Origin: Pelagibius marinus
Lineage (GTDB): Bacteria > Pseudomonadota > Alphaproteobacteria > Kiloniellales > Kiloniellaceae
DNA: 47,255 nt
Reading direction: 5' to 3'
Assembly: GCF_014925385.1 (NCBI RefSeq)
Contig: NZ_JACSDK010000002.1
Coordinates: forward strand, 1-47,255
The position numbers were made by a program, and so were the translations under genes. This document shows positions 1 to 14,824 of the stretch, piece by piece. Numbering within the stretch: the stretch's first letter is position 1; every line of letters begins with the position of its first letter. The notes under the pieces were generated by a model. It had not been told where the DNA came from and did not search any database. It saw nothing but the letters and a program-made list of their open reading frames with translations.

Positions 1-75
1 CCCTCAACTGGGGGGGGGGGGGGTCTTTCCCCCCCCCGCGGGGGGGGGGGGGGCCCCCCCCCCCCCCCCGCCGTT
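1..75. other. Homopolymeric contig edge, probably artefactual
   Basis: Runs of G and C of 10 or more bases alternate here with almost no other sequence. They would translate as a Gly/Pro-rich tail on LivM, which no LivM needs. The same pattern appears at the other end of the window. I read it as poor sequence at a contig end, not biology. Confidence 0.7.
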
Positions 76-1065
76 TTCTTTGGCGTCTCGCTTGGCGTCT
101 TTCTGGGCGCCGTCGCCGGCCGGCTCCGGCAGCAGGCCTTCGGGCCGGAAGCGCAGCACCAGCTGCAGCATGAGGCCGATGAGGAACATGCGGAGGTACT
201 TGGCCTGGATCGCCATCTCGGTGGGCAGCCGGTCGGTCAGGATCTCCGACATCGACCAGATGATCCAGACCACGGCGGCGCCCAGGACGGCGCCGCGGTT
301 GTTCCCCGAGCCGCCGAGGATCAGCATGATCCAGATGAGGAAGGTGGCGATCATGGGATCGATCGCGCCGGGCGTTATGGCGCGGTTGAAATGGGCGAAG
401 AGCGCGCCGCCCAGGCCCATGAGGCAGGCGCCGAGGACGAAGGCCTCCAGGCGGCGGCGGGCGACGTCCTTGCCCAGGGCGGCGGCCGCCGTCTCGTTGT
501 CGCGGACGGCGCGCATCATGCGGCCCCAGGGCGCGCGGCGCTGGCGCTCCACCAGCAGATAGGCGCCGCCCAGGCAGGCCAGCACCAGGCCGAGGTAGGC
601 GAGCTGCGAGAGGGTGTAGTCGAGGTCGCCGAAGGGGCGCGGCAGGCGCGTCAGGCCGCCGGCCGAGTTGGTCAGCCAGTCCTCGGACCTGGCGACCTGG
701 CGGATGATCTCGGCGACGCCGATGGTGGCGATGGCCAGGTAGTCGGAGCGGAAGCGCAGCGTGATCCTGCCGATGGGCCAGGCGATGAGGCCGGCCGCCG
801 CCATGGCCGCCGGCCAGCCGAGGGCGACCGGCAGCTCGAAGCCGCCGAGACGGCCCTCGGCCGCCGGGCCGGTGACGATGGGCGAGGTGGTGGGGCCCAC
901 CGCGAAGGAGGCGGGCGCGCCCGCGGTGGACAGGAAGCCGGCGACGCCGGCGTTGAACAGGCCGCTGAAGCCCCACTGCACGTTCAGCCCCAGGGCGAGG
1001 ATCGCGTAGATGCCGATGAAGATCGCCATGAAGAGCGCGTAGTTCACCAGGCCGAGCCATTCCAT
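4..1065 (-). CDS. livM: Branched-chain amino acid ABC transporter permease LivM (3' end unreliable)
   Basis: Inner-membrane permease of a high-affinity leucine/isoleucine/valine-type ABC importer, pairing with LivH. Many hydrophobic segments are visible, with the LivM signature regions around residues 105-125 (SDYLAIATIGVAEIIR) and 250-262 (LGGSGNNRGAVLG). The ATG at 1065 has a strong ribosome site (AAAGGAGG) just upstream. It is the last gene of livG-livF-livH-livM. After about residue 320 the protein becomes charged and then pure Gly/Pro, encoded by homopolymer runs at the window edge, so the true stop is probably not the one seen. Liv-family transporters also carry amides, urea or other small organics, so the substrate is not settled. 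Confidence 0.88.
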   Translation of the reverse strand: MEWLGLVNYALFMAIFIGIYAILALGLNVQWGFSGLFNAGVAGFLSTAGAPASFAVGPTTSPIVTGPAAEGRLGGFELPVALGWPAAMAAAGLIAWPIGRITLRFRSDYLAIATIGVAEIIRQVARSEDWLTNSAGGLTRLPRPFGDLDYTLSQLAYLGLVLACLGGAYLLVERQRRAPWGRMMRAVRDNETAAAALGKDVARRRLEAFVLGACLMGLGGALFAHFNRAITPGAIDPMIATFLIWIMLILGGSGNNRGAVLGAAVVWIIWSMSEILTDRLPTEMAIQAKYLRMFLIGLMLQLVLRFRPEGLLPEPAGDGAQKDAKRDAKENGGGGGGAPPPPAGGGKTPPPPS

Positions 1066-1080
1066 CGCGCGTCCTCCTTT

Positions 1081-1950
1081 CTAGAGAACCTTGCCGCGCA
1101 GCAGGCCGCTGGGCCTGGCGCTCAGCATGACCAGCAGCACCGCGAAAGCCACGGCGGACTTGTACTGGGCGGGCAGCAGCAGCACCGAGCATTCCTCGAC
1201 GATGCCGATCAAGAGGCCGCCCAGCAGGGCGCCCTCGACGCGCCCGACGCCGCCCAGAATGGCGGCGGCGAAGACCGGCAGCAGCATGTGCCAGCCCATC
1301 AGCGGCTTGACCTCGGTATTGAGCCCCAGGAAGAAGCCGGCGGCGGCGGTGAGCAGGCCGGCCAGGCCCCAGGTGAGGGCCGTGGTCAGCCGCTTGTCGA
1401 TGCCGGAAAGGGCGGCGAGGTCGGGGTTGTCCGACATGGCGCGCAGGGCCTTGCCCCAGCGGGTGCGGCCCAGGAAGACCAGCAGGCCGACGACCAGGCC
1501 GGCGGTGGCCAGCAGGGTCCAGAGCTCGCGGTCCTTCAGGCGGATGCCGAGATAGCTCTGCGGCCGGTCGATGCCGCTGACGTAGGATTCGGTGTCGACG
1601 CCCCAGATCATCTGCACCACCGCGCGCAGCATGAGCGCGACCCCCAGCGACGAGATGACGGTGAGGATGGCGCTGCGCCGGCTCAGGTGCGCGTAGAACA
1701 GGTGGTGCAGGGCGATGGCGGTCAGCGCCGCCGCCGCCATGGCAAGCGGCAGCGCCAGCCAGGGGGTCATCCCCGCGCCGACCAGGGCCAGCACCAGGAA
1801 GGCGCCGAAGGTCGCCAGGTCGCCGTGTGCCAGGTGGGCGAAGCGCAGCACCCCGAAGACCAGCGTGACGCCGATGGCGCCCAGGGCGTAGATGGCGCCC
1901 GCGACGATGCCCGGCACTAGGTAGAAGTTGACGAAGGAGAGCAGGTCCAT
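1081..1950 (-). CDS. livH: Branched-chain amino acid ABC transporter permease LivH
   Basis: Second inner-membrane permease of the Liv-type importer, 289 residues, normal length for LivH. It is strongly hydrophobic with the typical start (YLVPGIVAGAIYALGAIG) and the conserved AAILGGVGRVEGALLGG loop near residues 230-245. It lies 20 bases downstream of livF and 15 bases upstream of livM in the same orientation, so the four genes form one transcription unit. No good ribosome site precedes the ATG, which suggests translational coupling. No frameshift or missing segment is seen. Confidence 0.92.
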   Translation of the reverse strand: MDLLSFVNFYLVPGIVAGAIYALGAIGVTLVFGVLRFAHLAHGDLATFGAFLVLALVGAGMTPWLALPLAMAAAALTAIALHHLFYAHLSRRSAILTVISSLGVALMLRAVVQMIWGVDTESYVSGIDRPQSYLGIRLKDRELWTLLATAGLVVGLLVFLGRTRWGKALRAMSDNPDLAALSGIDKRLTTALTWGLAGLLTAAAGFFLGLNTEVKPLMGWHMLLPVFAAAILGGVGRVEGALLGGLLIGIVEECSVLLLPAQYKSAVAFAVLLVMLSARPSGLLRGKVL

Positions 1951-1970
1951 AGGGAGCGGTGTTTTCCGGA

Positions 1971-2680
<710 letters not shown>

Positions 2681-2684
<4 letters not shown>

Positions 2685-3442
2685 AGGCCGGCCTCCCCCA
2701 GATAGGCGTCCAGGACCTGGGGATGGCTGCGGACGGTGGCGAAGTCGCCCTCGACCAGGACCCGCCCCTCGGCGATGCAGATCACCGGGTCGCAGAGCCG
2801 CGCCACCGTCTCCATGTCGTGCTCGATGATCAGGAAGGTGAGGCCCAGGCTGCGGTTCAGGCGCTCGATCTTGTCCTCGATCTCGCGCAGCAGGGTGCGG
2901 TTCACCCCGGCGGCCGGCTCGTCGAGCAGCACCAGCCGGGCCTCGCTCATCATGGTGCGGCCCAGCTCCAGCAGCTTCTTCTGGCCGCCCGACAGCCGCC
3001 CCGCCGGCGTTCCGGCCAGCGGAGCGAGCCCGAGGAAGTCCAGCACCTCGCCCGCGCGCGCGGCGACCGCCGCCTCGCGGGCGCGCACGCGCCGCCCGGC
3101 CAGCCAGTTGGCCCAGATCTCTTCGCCGGGCTGCGCCGCCGCCGCGACCATGAGGTTCTCCAGAACCGTCAGGCGGTGGAACTCCTGGGGGATCTGGAAG
3201 GTGCGCAGGAGACCGCGCCGGAAGCGCGCGTGCGGCGGCAGGGCGGTGATGTCCTCGCCCAGGAAGGTGACGCTGCCGGCCTCCGGGCGCAGCAGCCCGG
3301 CCACCAGGTTGAACAGGGTGGTCTTGCCGGCGCCATTGGGGCCGATCAGCCCGGTGATGGTGCCTTCGGATACGGTGAAGCTGCAGTCGTCGACTGCCGT
3401 GAAGCCGCCAAAGCTCCGCCTCAGCCCGGTAAGCGCGAGCAT
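2681..3442 (-). CDS. livG: Branched-chain amino acid ABC transporter ATP-binding protein LivG
   Basis: First ATPase of the Liv importer, 253 residues. Walker A (GPNGAGKTTLFNLVAG), signature LSGGQKKLLELGRTM, Walker B (LVLLDEPAAGVN) and the switch region (FLIIEHDMETV) are all present. It heads the livGFHM unit, with GAGGA placed upstream of the ATG. The periplasmic binding protein (livK) is absent here and may lie beyond position 1 or elsewhere in the genome. The 168 bases upstream, up to greA, hold no recognisable gene. Confidence 0.92.
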
Positions 3443-3610
3443 GAATCCTCAAGGGACAAATTGTGCGGCGACGTTGCGCGGCGGAAAGGAGCGGCTGATC
3501 AGCCCGCCAAGCGCAGTGGTGTATAGGGCAAGGGGCAAAGCTTGTCCATGCCCCGGCCGCGGCAATTCGTGGGGTTTCTCACCAGGGCGCGGCCGGTCGG
3601 CCGGCCCGGG

Positions 3611-4087
3611 TCAGACGTACTGGACTTTCAGGATTTCGTAGGCCTTGGAGCCGGCGGGGGTCATCACCTCGACGGAATCGCCGACTTCCTTGCCGATCAG
3701 GGCGCGCGCCAGCGGCGCGGTGATGGCCAGGCGGCCTTCCTTCACGTCGGCTTCCAGCTCGCCGACCAGCTGGTAGGCGGTCTCGGCGTCGGTGTCCTCG
3801 TCGACCAGGGTGACGGTGGCCCCGAATTTCACGGTGTCGCCGTCCAGGCTGGCGACGTCGATCACCTCGGCACGGGCGATCTTGTCCTCCAGCTCGGCGA
3901 CCCGGCCTTCGATAAAGCTCTGGCGCTCGCGGGCGGCATGGTACTCCGCGTTCTCGGAGAGGTCGCCGTGCTCGCGCGCTTCCGCGATGGCGCGAATCAC
4001 TTCCGGCCGCGCCGTCGTCTTCAGATAGCGCAGCTCTTCTTCAAGGCGGGTAAATCCGCCCGCCGTCATAGGTACCTTATCGCTCAT
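3611..4087 (-). CDS. greA: Transcription elongation factor GreA
   Basis: GreA enters the RNA polymerase secondary channel and stimulates cleavage of backtracked RNA. At 158 residues it has full family length. The N-terminal coiled coil (about residues 10-75) carries the conserved tip ([16 protein letters not shown]) with the acidic pair that acts at the polymerase active site. The C-terminal FKBP-like domain ends in [17 protein letters not shown]. It follows carB by 77 bases on the same strand, an arrangement common in alphaproteobacteria, and may share the carAB transcript. Confidence 0.95.
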   Translation of the reverse strand: MSDKVPMTAGGFTRLEEELRYLKTTARPEVIRAIAEAREHGDLSENAEYHAARERQSFIEGRVAELEDKIARAEVIDVASLDGDTVKFGATVTLVDEDTDAETAYQLVGELEADVKEGRLAITAPLARALIGKEVGDSVEVMTPAGSKAYEILKVQYV

Positions 4088-4138
4088 GGGAGCAAGCCTG
4101 ATGCTTCCTAAATAACCGAGGGAGTAACTCTGCCCGAT

Positions 4139-4165
4139 AGAACAGGACCCGAAAAGCCGCTGTTC

Positions 4166-4166
<1 letters not shown>
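4139..4166. repeat. Inverted repeat at the carB stop codon
   Basis: A 7-base inverted repeat (AGAACAG / CTGTTCT) with a 14-base loop sits right after, and touching, the carB stop. No T-run follows on the minus strand, so it is at best a weak attenuator or an RNA-stabilising hairpin between carB and greA. Confidence 0.4.
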
Positions 4167-7441
<3,275 letters not shown>

Positions 7442-7442
7442 G

Positions 7443-8666
<1,224 letters not shown>

Positions 8667-8844
8667 GAAGCGGATCCTCGACGCAGGCGGCCTGATGTTT
8701 AAGGGAAAGGCCCGGCTTGGTCAAGCCTAACCAAAAGTCCATAATCGTTATATTTCAATAGGTTGAGATAGCGTTCCGCGTTTTGCCATTTCGGATGTTT
8801 TGAGCTAACCTCCCGCGCCTTGCGAGTCACAGGGAAGACCATAG
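8667..8844. promoter_or_regulatory. Divergent carA / yqeY promoter region
   Basis: This 178-base gap between divergent genes is clearly more AT-rich in its middle (about 8725-8800) than its surroundings. Short TTGAGA- and TATATT-like elements occur, but I cannot fix a start site for either gene. No riboswitch or attenuator leader for carA is evident. Confidence 0.45.
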
Positions 8845-9300
8845 ATGTTGCGCACCCGTCTCAACGACGCTCTGAAAGACGCCATGAAGTCCAAGGAGGT
8901 CCGGGCCACCTCGGCCTTGCGGCTGATCCTGGCCGCCCTCAAGGACCGGGATATCGCCGAGCGCAGCAAAGGCAACGGCGACGGCCTGAGCGACGAACAG
9001 ATCCTGGAGATGCTCCAGAAGATGGTGCGCCAGCGCCAGGATTCCATAGAGATGTACACCAAGGGCGGTCGCGACGACCTGGCCAAGCGCGAGGCCGAGG
9101 AGATCGAGGTCATCGAGCGCTTCCTGCCCAAGCAGATGGACGAGAGCGACATGCGCACGGCCATCGAGACGGTGATCGGCGAACTCGGCGCCTCCAGCGT
9201 CAAGGACATGGGCCGGGTCATGGGCACCCTGAAGGAGCGCTATCCCGGCCGCATGGACTTCGGCAAGGCCAGCGGCATCGTGAAAGAGGCGCTGGTCTAG
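8845..9300 (+). CDS. GatB/YqeY domain-containing protein
   Basis: Small cytoplasmic protein of the YqeY family, related to the tail domain of the GatB amidotransferase subunit; its exact role is unknown. The 151 residues match the usual length. Recognisable parts are the N-terminus (RTRLNDALKDAMKSKEVRATSALRLI), the FLPKQMDE segment near residue 95 and the C-terminal GRMDFGKASGIVKEAL. It stands directly upstream of dnaG and rpoD, its conserved position in many alphaproteobacteria. Confidence 0.92.
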   Translation: MLRTRLNDALKDAMKSKEVRATSALRLILAALKDRDIAERSKGNGDGLSDEQILEMLQKMVRQRQDSIEMYTKGGRDDLAKREAEEIEVIERFLPKQMDESDMRTAIETVIGELGASSVKDMGRVMGTLKERYPGRMDFGKASGIVKEALV

Positions 9301-9525
9301 GGAGGCAGTCTTATCCCCAGGCCCGCAACGCCCGGCCGCCGGACGATCGGGACGATCGATCCCCGCAATTCATCAGGTTTTCCCGCTGTTTTCCCCAAGT
9401 TGTCCTACAATAGTGTCCCCGACTCGGGCGCCGCGCGCGGATGCGCGCCCCGCGGGGCTTTGATAGGTTTGGCGACCCGCCGGCGGAGTCGCAGCGACCG
9501 CCCGGCCTCCTGAACGCTCGGCACC

Positions 9526-11484
9526 ATGGCTTTTCCACCGGAATTTCTGGACGAACTGCGCAACCGCATCACCACCTCGGAGGTGGTCGGCAAGCGCGTG
9601 AAACTGGTGAAGAAGGGCCGCGAGTTCTCCGGCCTCTGCCCCTTCCACAACGAGAAGACGCCCTCCTTCACCGTCAACGACGACAAGGGCTTCTACCACT
9701 GCTTCGGCTGCGGCGCCCACGGCAGCGCCATCGACTTCATCATGAACAGCGAGGGCCTGAGCTTCCCGGAGACGGTGGAGCGCCTGGCGGGCCTGGCCGG
9801 CATGGAGGTGCCCCAGGAGCGCCCGGAGGACCGCGAGCGCGCCCAGAAGCGCGCCGGCCTGATCGACGTCATGGAGGCGGCGGCTGCCTGGTTCGAGGAG
9901 CAGCTCCAGACCGAGGCGGGCAAGGAGGCGCGCGACTACCTGGAGCGCCGCGGCCTGGCGCCGGAAACCGTGAAGGGCTTCCGCCTGGGCTTTGCGCCGC
10001 GCAACCGCGGGGTGCTGGCCAAGGCCCTGCGCGCCCGCGGCATCACCGTCGACCAGTTGCTCGAGGCGGGGCTGGTGAAGCGCGGCGAAGATGGCCCTGA
10101 GGACCTGCGCGATTATTTCTTCCACCGGGTGGTCTTCCCGATCACCGACCGGCGCGGCCGGGTCATCGCCTTCGGCGGGCGCACCCTGGGCGAGTCCAAG
10201 GCCAAGTACCTCAACTCTCCCGATACGTCGCTGTTTCACAAGGGCCGGGTGCTCTACAACCTGGCCCGCGCGCGCAAGGCCGCCCACGACACCGGCGAGC
10301 TGCTGGTGACCGAGGGCTACATGGACGTCATCGCGCTGGCCGAGGGCGGCTTCCCGGCGGCGGTGGCGCCGCTCGGCACCGCCATCACCGAGGAGCAGAT
10401 CGAGGAGCTGTGGCGCCTGACGCCCGAGCCGACCCTCTGCTTCGACGGCGATACCGCCGGCCAGCGCGCCGCCTTCCGCGCCGCCGCCCGCGCCCTGCCG
10501 CTGCTGAAGCCGGGCAAGAGCCTGCTCTTCGCCCTGCTGCCGCCGGGCGAGGACCCGGACAGCCTGCTGCGCGGCCAGGGCCCGGCGGCCCTGCGCGGCC
10601 TCTTGGAGACGGCCCAGCCCCTGGCCGACATGATCTGGCGCCAGGCCACCGAGGGCCGGCCCGCCGACACGCCGGAGCGCCGGGCCGCCATCCGCGCCGA
10701 GCTGCGCGATCAGGTGCGCACGATCCGCGACCCGGAGTTGCGCGAGGACTATCGTCAGGAGATGGAGCGCCGCTTCGAGCTGGTCTTCGGCTACGCCCCC
10801 AAAGGAACCGGGGGCCACGGCCCCAGGGCGGGCGGGCGGCAGGCCGGCGGCCGCTCAGGCTATGGCGGCGGGCGGCGCGGCAGGCCCGGCGGCAAGTGGG
10901 GCGGCAGGGGCGGCTGGAACCAACAGTGGGGGCCGCTGGACGAGCCCGGCAAGCGGCGGCGGCCCGGCGATCTGCTGCGCCCGGAGCGGACCGAGCAGCT
11001 TCTCCTTGCCACTTTGATTAATCATAACAATTTATTAATCGAGTTTGTCGAGGATCTGGCTGGGATCGACTTCATCAGCAGCGAGCTCAACGCGCTGCGC
11101 CAGGCTCTGATCGACTGCATGGCCCGCAATGCGGAACTTGACACCGAAGGTGTGAAATGCCACCTGTCAGAACAGGGGTTTTCGGGGCTTTTGGCTACGC
11201 TTTTGGCCTCAGAAGTATATGTTCATGGCAGGTTTGCCCGTCCCGACGCCTCAGCGGAGGTGGCGCGGCAATCTGTTTTGCACATTTTGGGGGTTTTGCG
11301 TGACCGCCAATCCGGGGTGCAGCGTGTGGAAGAGGCGCAGGCCCTGGCGGCGGATATGACGGCTGAGCAGTTGAAGCGGGTTCAGGCCCGGCAGAAACTT
11401 CGGCTTGAAGATGATGGCCGCAAGGTGGATCTGGACCGATTTGAGGCGATGCTTCAAACGACCGTGGACAAAGCAGACTCTTGA
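9526..11484 (+). CDS. dnaG: DNA primase DnaG
   Basis: Makes RNA primers for replication. The N-terminal CHC2 zinc finger (CPFHNEKTPSF...FGCGAHG, residues about 40-70), the TOPRIM core with EGYMDV (near 265) and FDGDTAGQRAA (near 305), and a C-terminal helicase-binding domain (about 490-640) are all present; 652 residues is normal. Residues about 425-485 form a Gly/Arg-rich linker (GGGRRGRPGGKWGGRGG). From about 10995 on, codon choice is more AT-rich than in the rest of the gene. The ATG has no obvious ribosome site but matches the family start. It lies 100 bases before rpoD. Confidence 0.96.
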   Translation: MAFPPEFLDELRNRITTSEVVGKRVKLVKKGREFSGLCPFHNEKTPSFTVNDDKGFYHCFGCGAHGSAIDFIMNSEGLSFPETVERLAGLAGMEVPQERPEDRERAQKRAGLIDVMEAAAAWFEEQLQTEAGKEARDYLERRGLAPETVKGFRLGFAPRNRGVLAKALRARGITVDQLLEAGLVKRGEDGPEDLRDYFFHRVVFPITDRRGRVIAFGGRTLGESKAKYLNSPDTSLFHKGRVLYNLARARKAAHDTGELLVTEGYMDVIALAEGGFPAAVAPLGTAITEEQIEELWRLTPEPTLCFDGDTAGQRAAFRAAARALPLLKPGKSLLFALLPPGEDPDSLLRGQGPAALRGLLETAQPLADMIWRQATEGRPADTPERRAAIRAELRDQVRTIRDPELREDYRQEMERRFELVFGYAPKGTGGHGPRAGGRQAGGRSGYGGGRRGRPGGKWGGRGGWNQQWGPLDEPGKRRRPGDLLRPERTEQLLLATLINHNNLLIEFVEDLAGIDFISSELNALRQALIDCMARNAELDTEGVKCHLSEQGFSGLLATLLASEVYVHGRFARPDASAEVARQSVLHILGVLRDRQSGVQRVEEAQALAADMTAEQLKRVQARQKLRLEDDGRKVDLDRFEAMLQTTVDKADS

Positions 11485-11584
11485 GCAAGGTGCGCCGTCG
11501 GGCGCGGAGGGTCGATCTTGGGCGGATCGATGCTTCGGCGCTGTCGGGGCGCTTCCAAGAAGGCATTTTGAGGTAGTTGGCTGA

Positions 11585-13708
11585 ATGGCGACCAAGGCAA
11601 AAGAAAGCGCTGAATCGACGGAATCGCGCGAGGAGTCCTCTGACGGGCCGCTGATGGACTCCATGTCCGCCGCGGTCAAGAAGATGATCGCGAAGGCGAA
11701 GGAACGCGGTTACGTCACCTATGACGAGTTGAACGCCGTTCTGCCGCCGGACCAGATGTCCTCCGAACAGATCGAAGACACCATGTCCCTCCTGTCGGAG
11801 ATGGGCATCACCGTCATCGAGAGCGAGGAGCAGGACGACTCCTCCGGCGACGAGGAGGCCAAGGACGGCGAAAAGACCGTCACCGGCAACCTGAACGACG
11901 ACGACATCGGCCGCACCGACGACCCGGTGCGCATGTACCTGCGCGAGATGGGCTCGGTGGAGCTGCTGTCGCGCGAGGGCGAGATCGCCATCGCCAAGCG
12001 CATCGAGGCCGGCCGCGAGAAGATGATCGGCGGCATCTGCGAAAGCCCGCTGACCATCCGCGCCCTGCTGGCCTGGCGCGAGGCCCTGATCGAGGGCCGC
12101 ATCCTGCTGCGCGACATCATCGACCTGGACGCCACCTACGGCGGCGGGCCCTCCGAGGATGCCATGAACCAGGCGGTCGAGGAGATCGCCGAGATGGAGG
12201 ACGTGCCCGAGCCCAAGGAAGAGGCCAAGGGCAAGGACGCCAAGGGGAAGGGCAAGGACACCAAGGAAGACGCCAAGGACGCCTCGAAGGGTAAGGGCGG
12301 CAAGGCCGCCAAGGCCGAAGAGGATGCCGCGGCCAAGTCCAAGGGCAAGAAGGCCAAGGGCGAGGAAGAGGAGTCCGGAGAAGAGGGCGAGAAGACCGAG
12401 GGCGAAGGCGACGACGACGACGACGACGAGGAAGAGAACTCCATTTCCCTCGCCGCCATGGAAGCCGCCCTGCTGCCGCAGGTGCTCGACACCTTCGACG
12501 AGATCTCCAAGACCTGGAAGAAGATCACCAAGGTTCAGGAAAAGCGCCTGACCCACCTGCAGCGGGGCGAGAAGATCACGCCGCAGACCGAGAAGCGCTA
12601 CGAGAAGCTGCAGCATGAGCTGGTCGAGCTCATGGAGGTCGTGCACTTCAACAACAACCGCCTCGAGCAACTGGTCGACCAGCTCTACGGCCTCAACCGC
12701 CGCCTGGTCGGATTCGAGGGCAAGATGCTGCGCATGGCCGAGCGCTGCGGCGTCGATCGCCAGGACTTCCTGGACCACTATTTCACGCGCGAGCTCGATC
12801 CGCGCTGGGTCAGCCGCGTGAAGCGCCTGACCGGCAAGGGCTGGTCCAAGTTCGCCGAGCGCTATGGCGACGACGTGAAGGCCATCCGCAAGGAGGTCGC
12901 CGAGATCGCCGCGGAGAGCGAGCTGCCGATCAGCGAGTTCCGCCGTATCGTCAAGACGGTGCAGACCGGCGAGAAGGAAGCGAGCAAGGCCAAGACCGAG
13001 ATGGTCGAGGCCAACCTGCGTCTCGTCATCTCCATCGCCAAGAAGTACACCAACCGCGGCCTGCAGTTCCTGGACCTGATCCAGGAAGGCAACATCGGCC
13101 TGATGAAGGCGGTCGACAAGTTCGAGTACCGCCGCGGCTACAAGTTCTCGACCTATGCCACCTGGTGGATCCGCCAGGCGATCACCCGCTCGATCGCCGA
13201 CCAGGCCCGCACCATCCGTATCCCGGTGCACATGATAGAGACCATCAACAAGCTGGTGCGCACCAGCCGCCAGATGCTGCACGAGATCGGCCGCGAGCCG
13301 ACCCCGGAGGAACTGGCCGAGCGTCTCGTCATGCCGCTGGAAAAGGTGCGCAAGGTCCTCAAGATCGCCAAGGAGCCGATCTCCCTGGAAACCCCGATCG
13401 GCGACGAAGAGGACAGCCATCTCGGCGACTTCATCGAGGACAAGAACGCGGTTATCCCCCTGGACGCGGCCATCCAGTCCAACCTGCGCGAGACCACCAC
13501 GCGGGTGCTGGCCAGCCTGACGCCGCGCGAGGAGCGCGTGCTGCGCATGCGCTTCGGCATCGGCATGAACACCGACCACACCCTGGAGGAAGTCGGCCAG
13601 CAGTTCTCGGTCACCCGCGAACGTATCCGCCAGATCGAGGCCAAGGCCTTGCGCAAGCTGAAGCACCCCTCGCGCTCGCGCAAGCTGCGCTCCTTCCTCG
13701 ACACCTGA
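11585..13708 (+). CDS. rpoD: RNA polymerase primary sigma factor RpoD (sigma-70)
   Basis: Housekeeping sigma factor, 707 residues. Region 1.1 occupies about residues 20-90, region 1.2 begins at [18 protein letters not shown], region 2 lies at about 474-551 ([30 protein letters not shown]), region 3 follows, and region 4 with its helix-turn-helix is at about 666-701 ([20 protein letters not shown]). Between regions 1.2 and 2 the non-conserved part holds an ~80-residue low-complexity insert (about 205-285): first Lys/Ala/Glu/Gly repeats, then an almost pure acidic run. It closes the yqeY-dnaG-rpoD unit and is followed by a strong terminator. Confidence 0.97.
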   Translation: MATKAKESAESTESREESSDGPLMDSMSAAVKKMIAKAKERGYVTYDELNAVLPPDQMSSEQIEDTMSLLSEMGITVIESEEQDDSSGDEEAKDGEKTVTGNLNDDDIGRTDDPVRMYLREMGSVELLSREGEIAIAKRIEAGREKMIGGICESPLTIRALLAWREALIEGRILLRDIIDLDATYGGGPSEDAMNQAVEEIAEMEDVPEPKEEAKGKDAKGKGKDTKEDAKDASKGKGGKAAKAEEDAAAKSKGKKAKGEEEESGEEGEKTEGEGDDDDDDEEENSISLAAMEAALLPQVLDTFDEISKTWKKITKVQEKRLTHLQRGEKITPQTEKRYEKLQHELVELMEVVHFNNNRLEQLVDQLYGLNRRLVGFEGKMLRMAERCGVDRQDFLDHYFTRELDPRWVSRVKRLTGKGWSKFAERYGDDVKAIRKEVAEIAAESELPISEFRRIVKTVQTGEKEASKAKTEMVEANLRLVISIAKKYTNRGLQFLDLIQEGNIGLMKAVDKFEYRRGYKFSTYATWWIRQAITRSIADQARTIRIPVHMIETINKLVRTSRQMLHEIGREPTPEELAERLVMPLEKVRKVLKIAKEPISLETPIGDEEDSHLGDFIEDKNAVIPLDAAIQSNLRETTTRVLASLTPREERVLRMRFGIGMNTDHTLEEVGQQFSVTRERIRQIEAKALRKLKHPSRSRKLRSFLDT

Positions 13709-13719
13709 GGCGGGACAGC

Positions 13720-13767
13720 GCCGAGCAAGACGCCGAACAAGACGCCGAACAAGACGCCGAACAAGAC
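13720..13767 (+). repeat. Four tandem copies of a 12-base unit
   Basis: GCCGAACAAGAC is repeated four times head to tail (the first copy has G for A at one position), starting 11 bases after the rpoD stop and ending just before the terminator. The unit is a multiple of three, yet it lies outside the reading frame, so slippage expansion is the simplest origin. Confidence 0.9.
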
Positions 13768-13770
13768 AAG

Positions 13771-13797
13771 GGGCCGCTCTCCGGAGCGGCCCTTTTT
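13771..13797 (+). terminator. Rho-independent terminator of rpoD
   Basis: A perfect 9-base stem (GGGCCGCTC / GAGCGGCCC) with a 4-base TCCG loop is followed at once by five T. It sits 62 bases after the rpoD stop and ends the transcript before the next gene. Confidence 0.92.
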
Positions 13798-13835
13798 CGT
13801 TGCGCGCCGCGACGGCCGCGTTAGCCTCTCCGCTC

Positions 13836-14735
13836 ATGGAAATCGTCTTTCTCGGCACCGGCTGTCCGGTGGTCTCGACCGAACGCTACGGGCCCGCGCA
13901 GCTCGTCCTGGGGCAGGGCGCCAAGGTGCTGGTCGACTGCGGCTCCGGCGTGACGCAACGCCTGCTCGCCGCCGGCGCGCCCGGGCGCGATCTCGATGCC
14001 CTGCTGCTCACCCATCTGCATTCCGATCACCTGGTCGATCTCTACCAGCTCATCGTCTCCTCCTGGCACCAGGGCCGCGACCGGCCGCTGCCGATCTACG
14101 GGCCGCCGGGCACGCGGCGCTACGTCGAGGGGCTCATGGCGCTGTGGGAGCCGGAGCTCAGCCTGCGCATCGCCCACGAGAAACGCCCCTCCATCGAGGC
14201 GCTGAAGATCGCCGTGACGGAGATCGCCGCTGGGCAGAGTTTGTCGCTCGGCGGCCTCGCCGTGCAGGTGGTGGAAGTCGACCACCAGCCGGTGCGCCAT
14301 GCCTTCGGCTTCGTCTTCGAGGAAAAGGGGGAGCGGCTGGTGCTCTCCGGCGACACCCGGCGCTGCGCCGCGCTCGTCGCCGCGGCCCGGGGCGCCGACC
14401 TGCTGGTCCACGAGGTCTTCATCCATCGCGAGATGCCGGTGATCCCCGGCGTGCGCTCGGCGGAGACCGTGGCCAGCGTGGCGAGCTACCACACGCTTTC
14501 CGACGAGGTCGGCAAGATCGCGGCGGAGGCCGGGGTGAAGGCTTTGGCGCTCACCCACTTCGTGCCGCCGGCCTGCGACCGGGCGGCGCTGCTGGCGGAA
14601 GTGGCCGCCGACTTCGGCGGAGCGCTGATCCTGGCCGAGGACCTGCTGCGGATCGACCTGACGGCGCGGCGCGTCGCCTACGGTTCCGCAGTGCTGGCGC
14701 TGGGCGGCGGCGATGTCACAGCGGTGTCACGCTGA
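13836..14735 (+). CDS. Metallo-beta-lactamase-fold hydrolase (RNase Z-like)
   Basis: Predicted two-metal hydrolase, 299 residues. The metal-binding motif THLHSDHLVDL lies near residue 60, a later metal Asp is in LSGDTRR, and further candidate ligands are in HEVFIH and the C-terminal ALTHFVPP. This layout resembles the RNase Z / arylsulfatase-like branch, but residues specific to tRNA 3' processing cannot be assigned by eye, so the substrate is unknown. I chose the ATG at 13836, where the conserved EIVFLGTGCPV strand begins; the frame extends 12 codons further up without support. Confidence 0.82.
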   Translation: MEIVFLGTGCPVVSTERYGPAQLVLGQGAKVLVDCGSGVTQRLLAAGAPGRDLDALLLTHLHSDHLVDLYQLIVSSWHQGRDRPLPIYGPPGTRRYVEGLMALWEPELSLRIAHEKRPSIEALKIAVTEIAAGQSLSLGGLAVQVVEVDHQPVRHAFGFVFEEKGERLVLSGDTRRCAALVAAARGADLLVHEVFIHREMPVIPGVRSAETVASVASYHTLSDEVGKIAAEAGVKALALTHFVPPACDRAALLAEVAADFGGALILAEDLLRIDLTARRVAYGSAVLALGGGDVTAVSR

Positions 14736-14824
14736 TCGCCACCTTGTTGCCATGATCGCTGCCTAGATGCACTTGCGCCGGGCCGGAGACGGCCCTTGGA
14801 AAGGCAGCAAGAGGTACTTGACCA

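Noticed and set aside
3520-3610. Terminator after greA (GGCCGG / CCGGCC near 3592-3608)
   Set aside because: No T-run follows on the minus strand, and such GC palindromes are common here.
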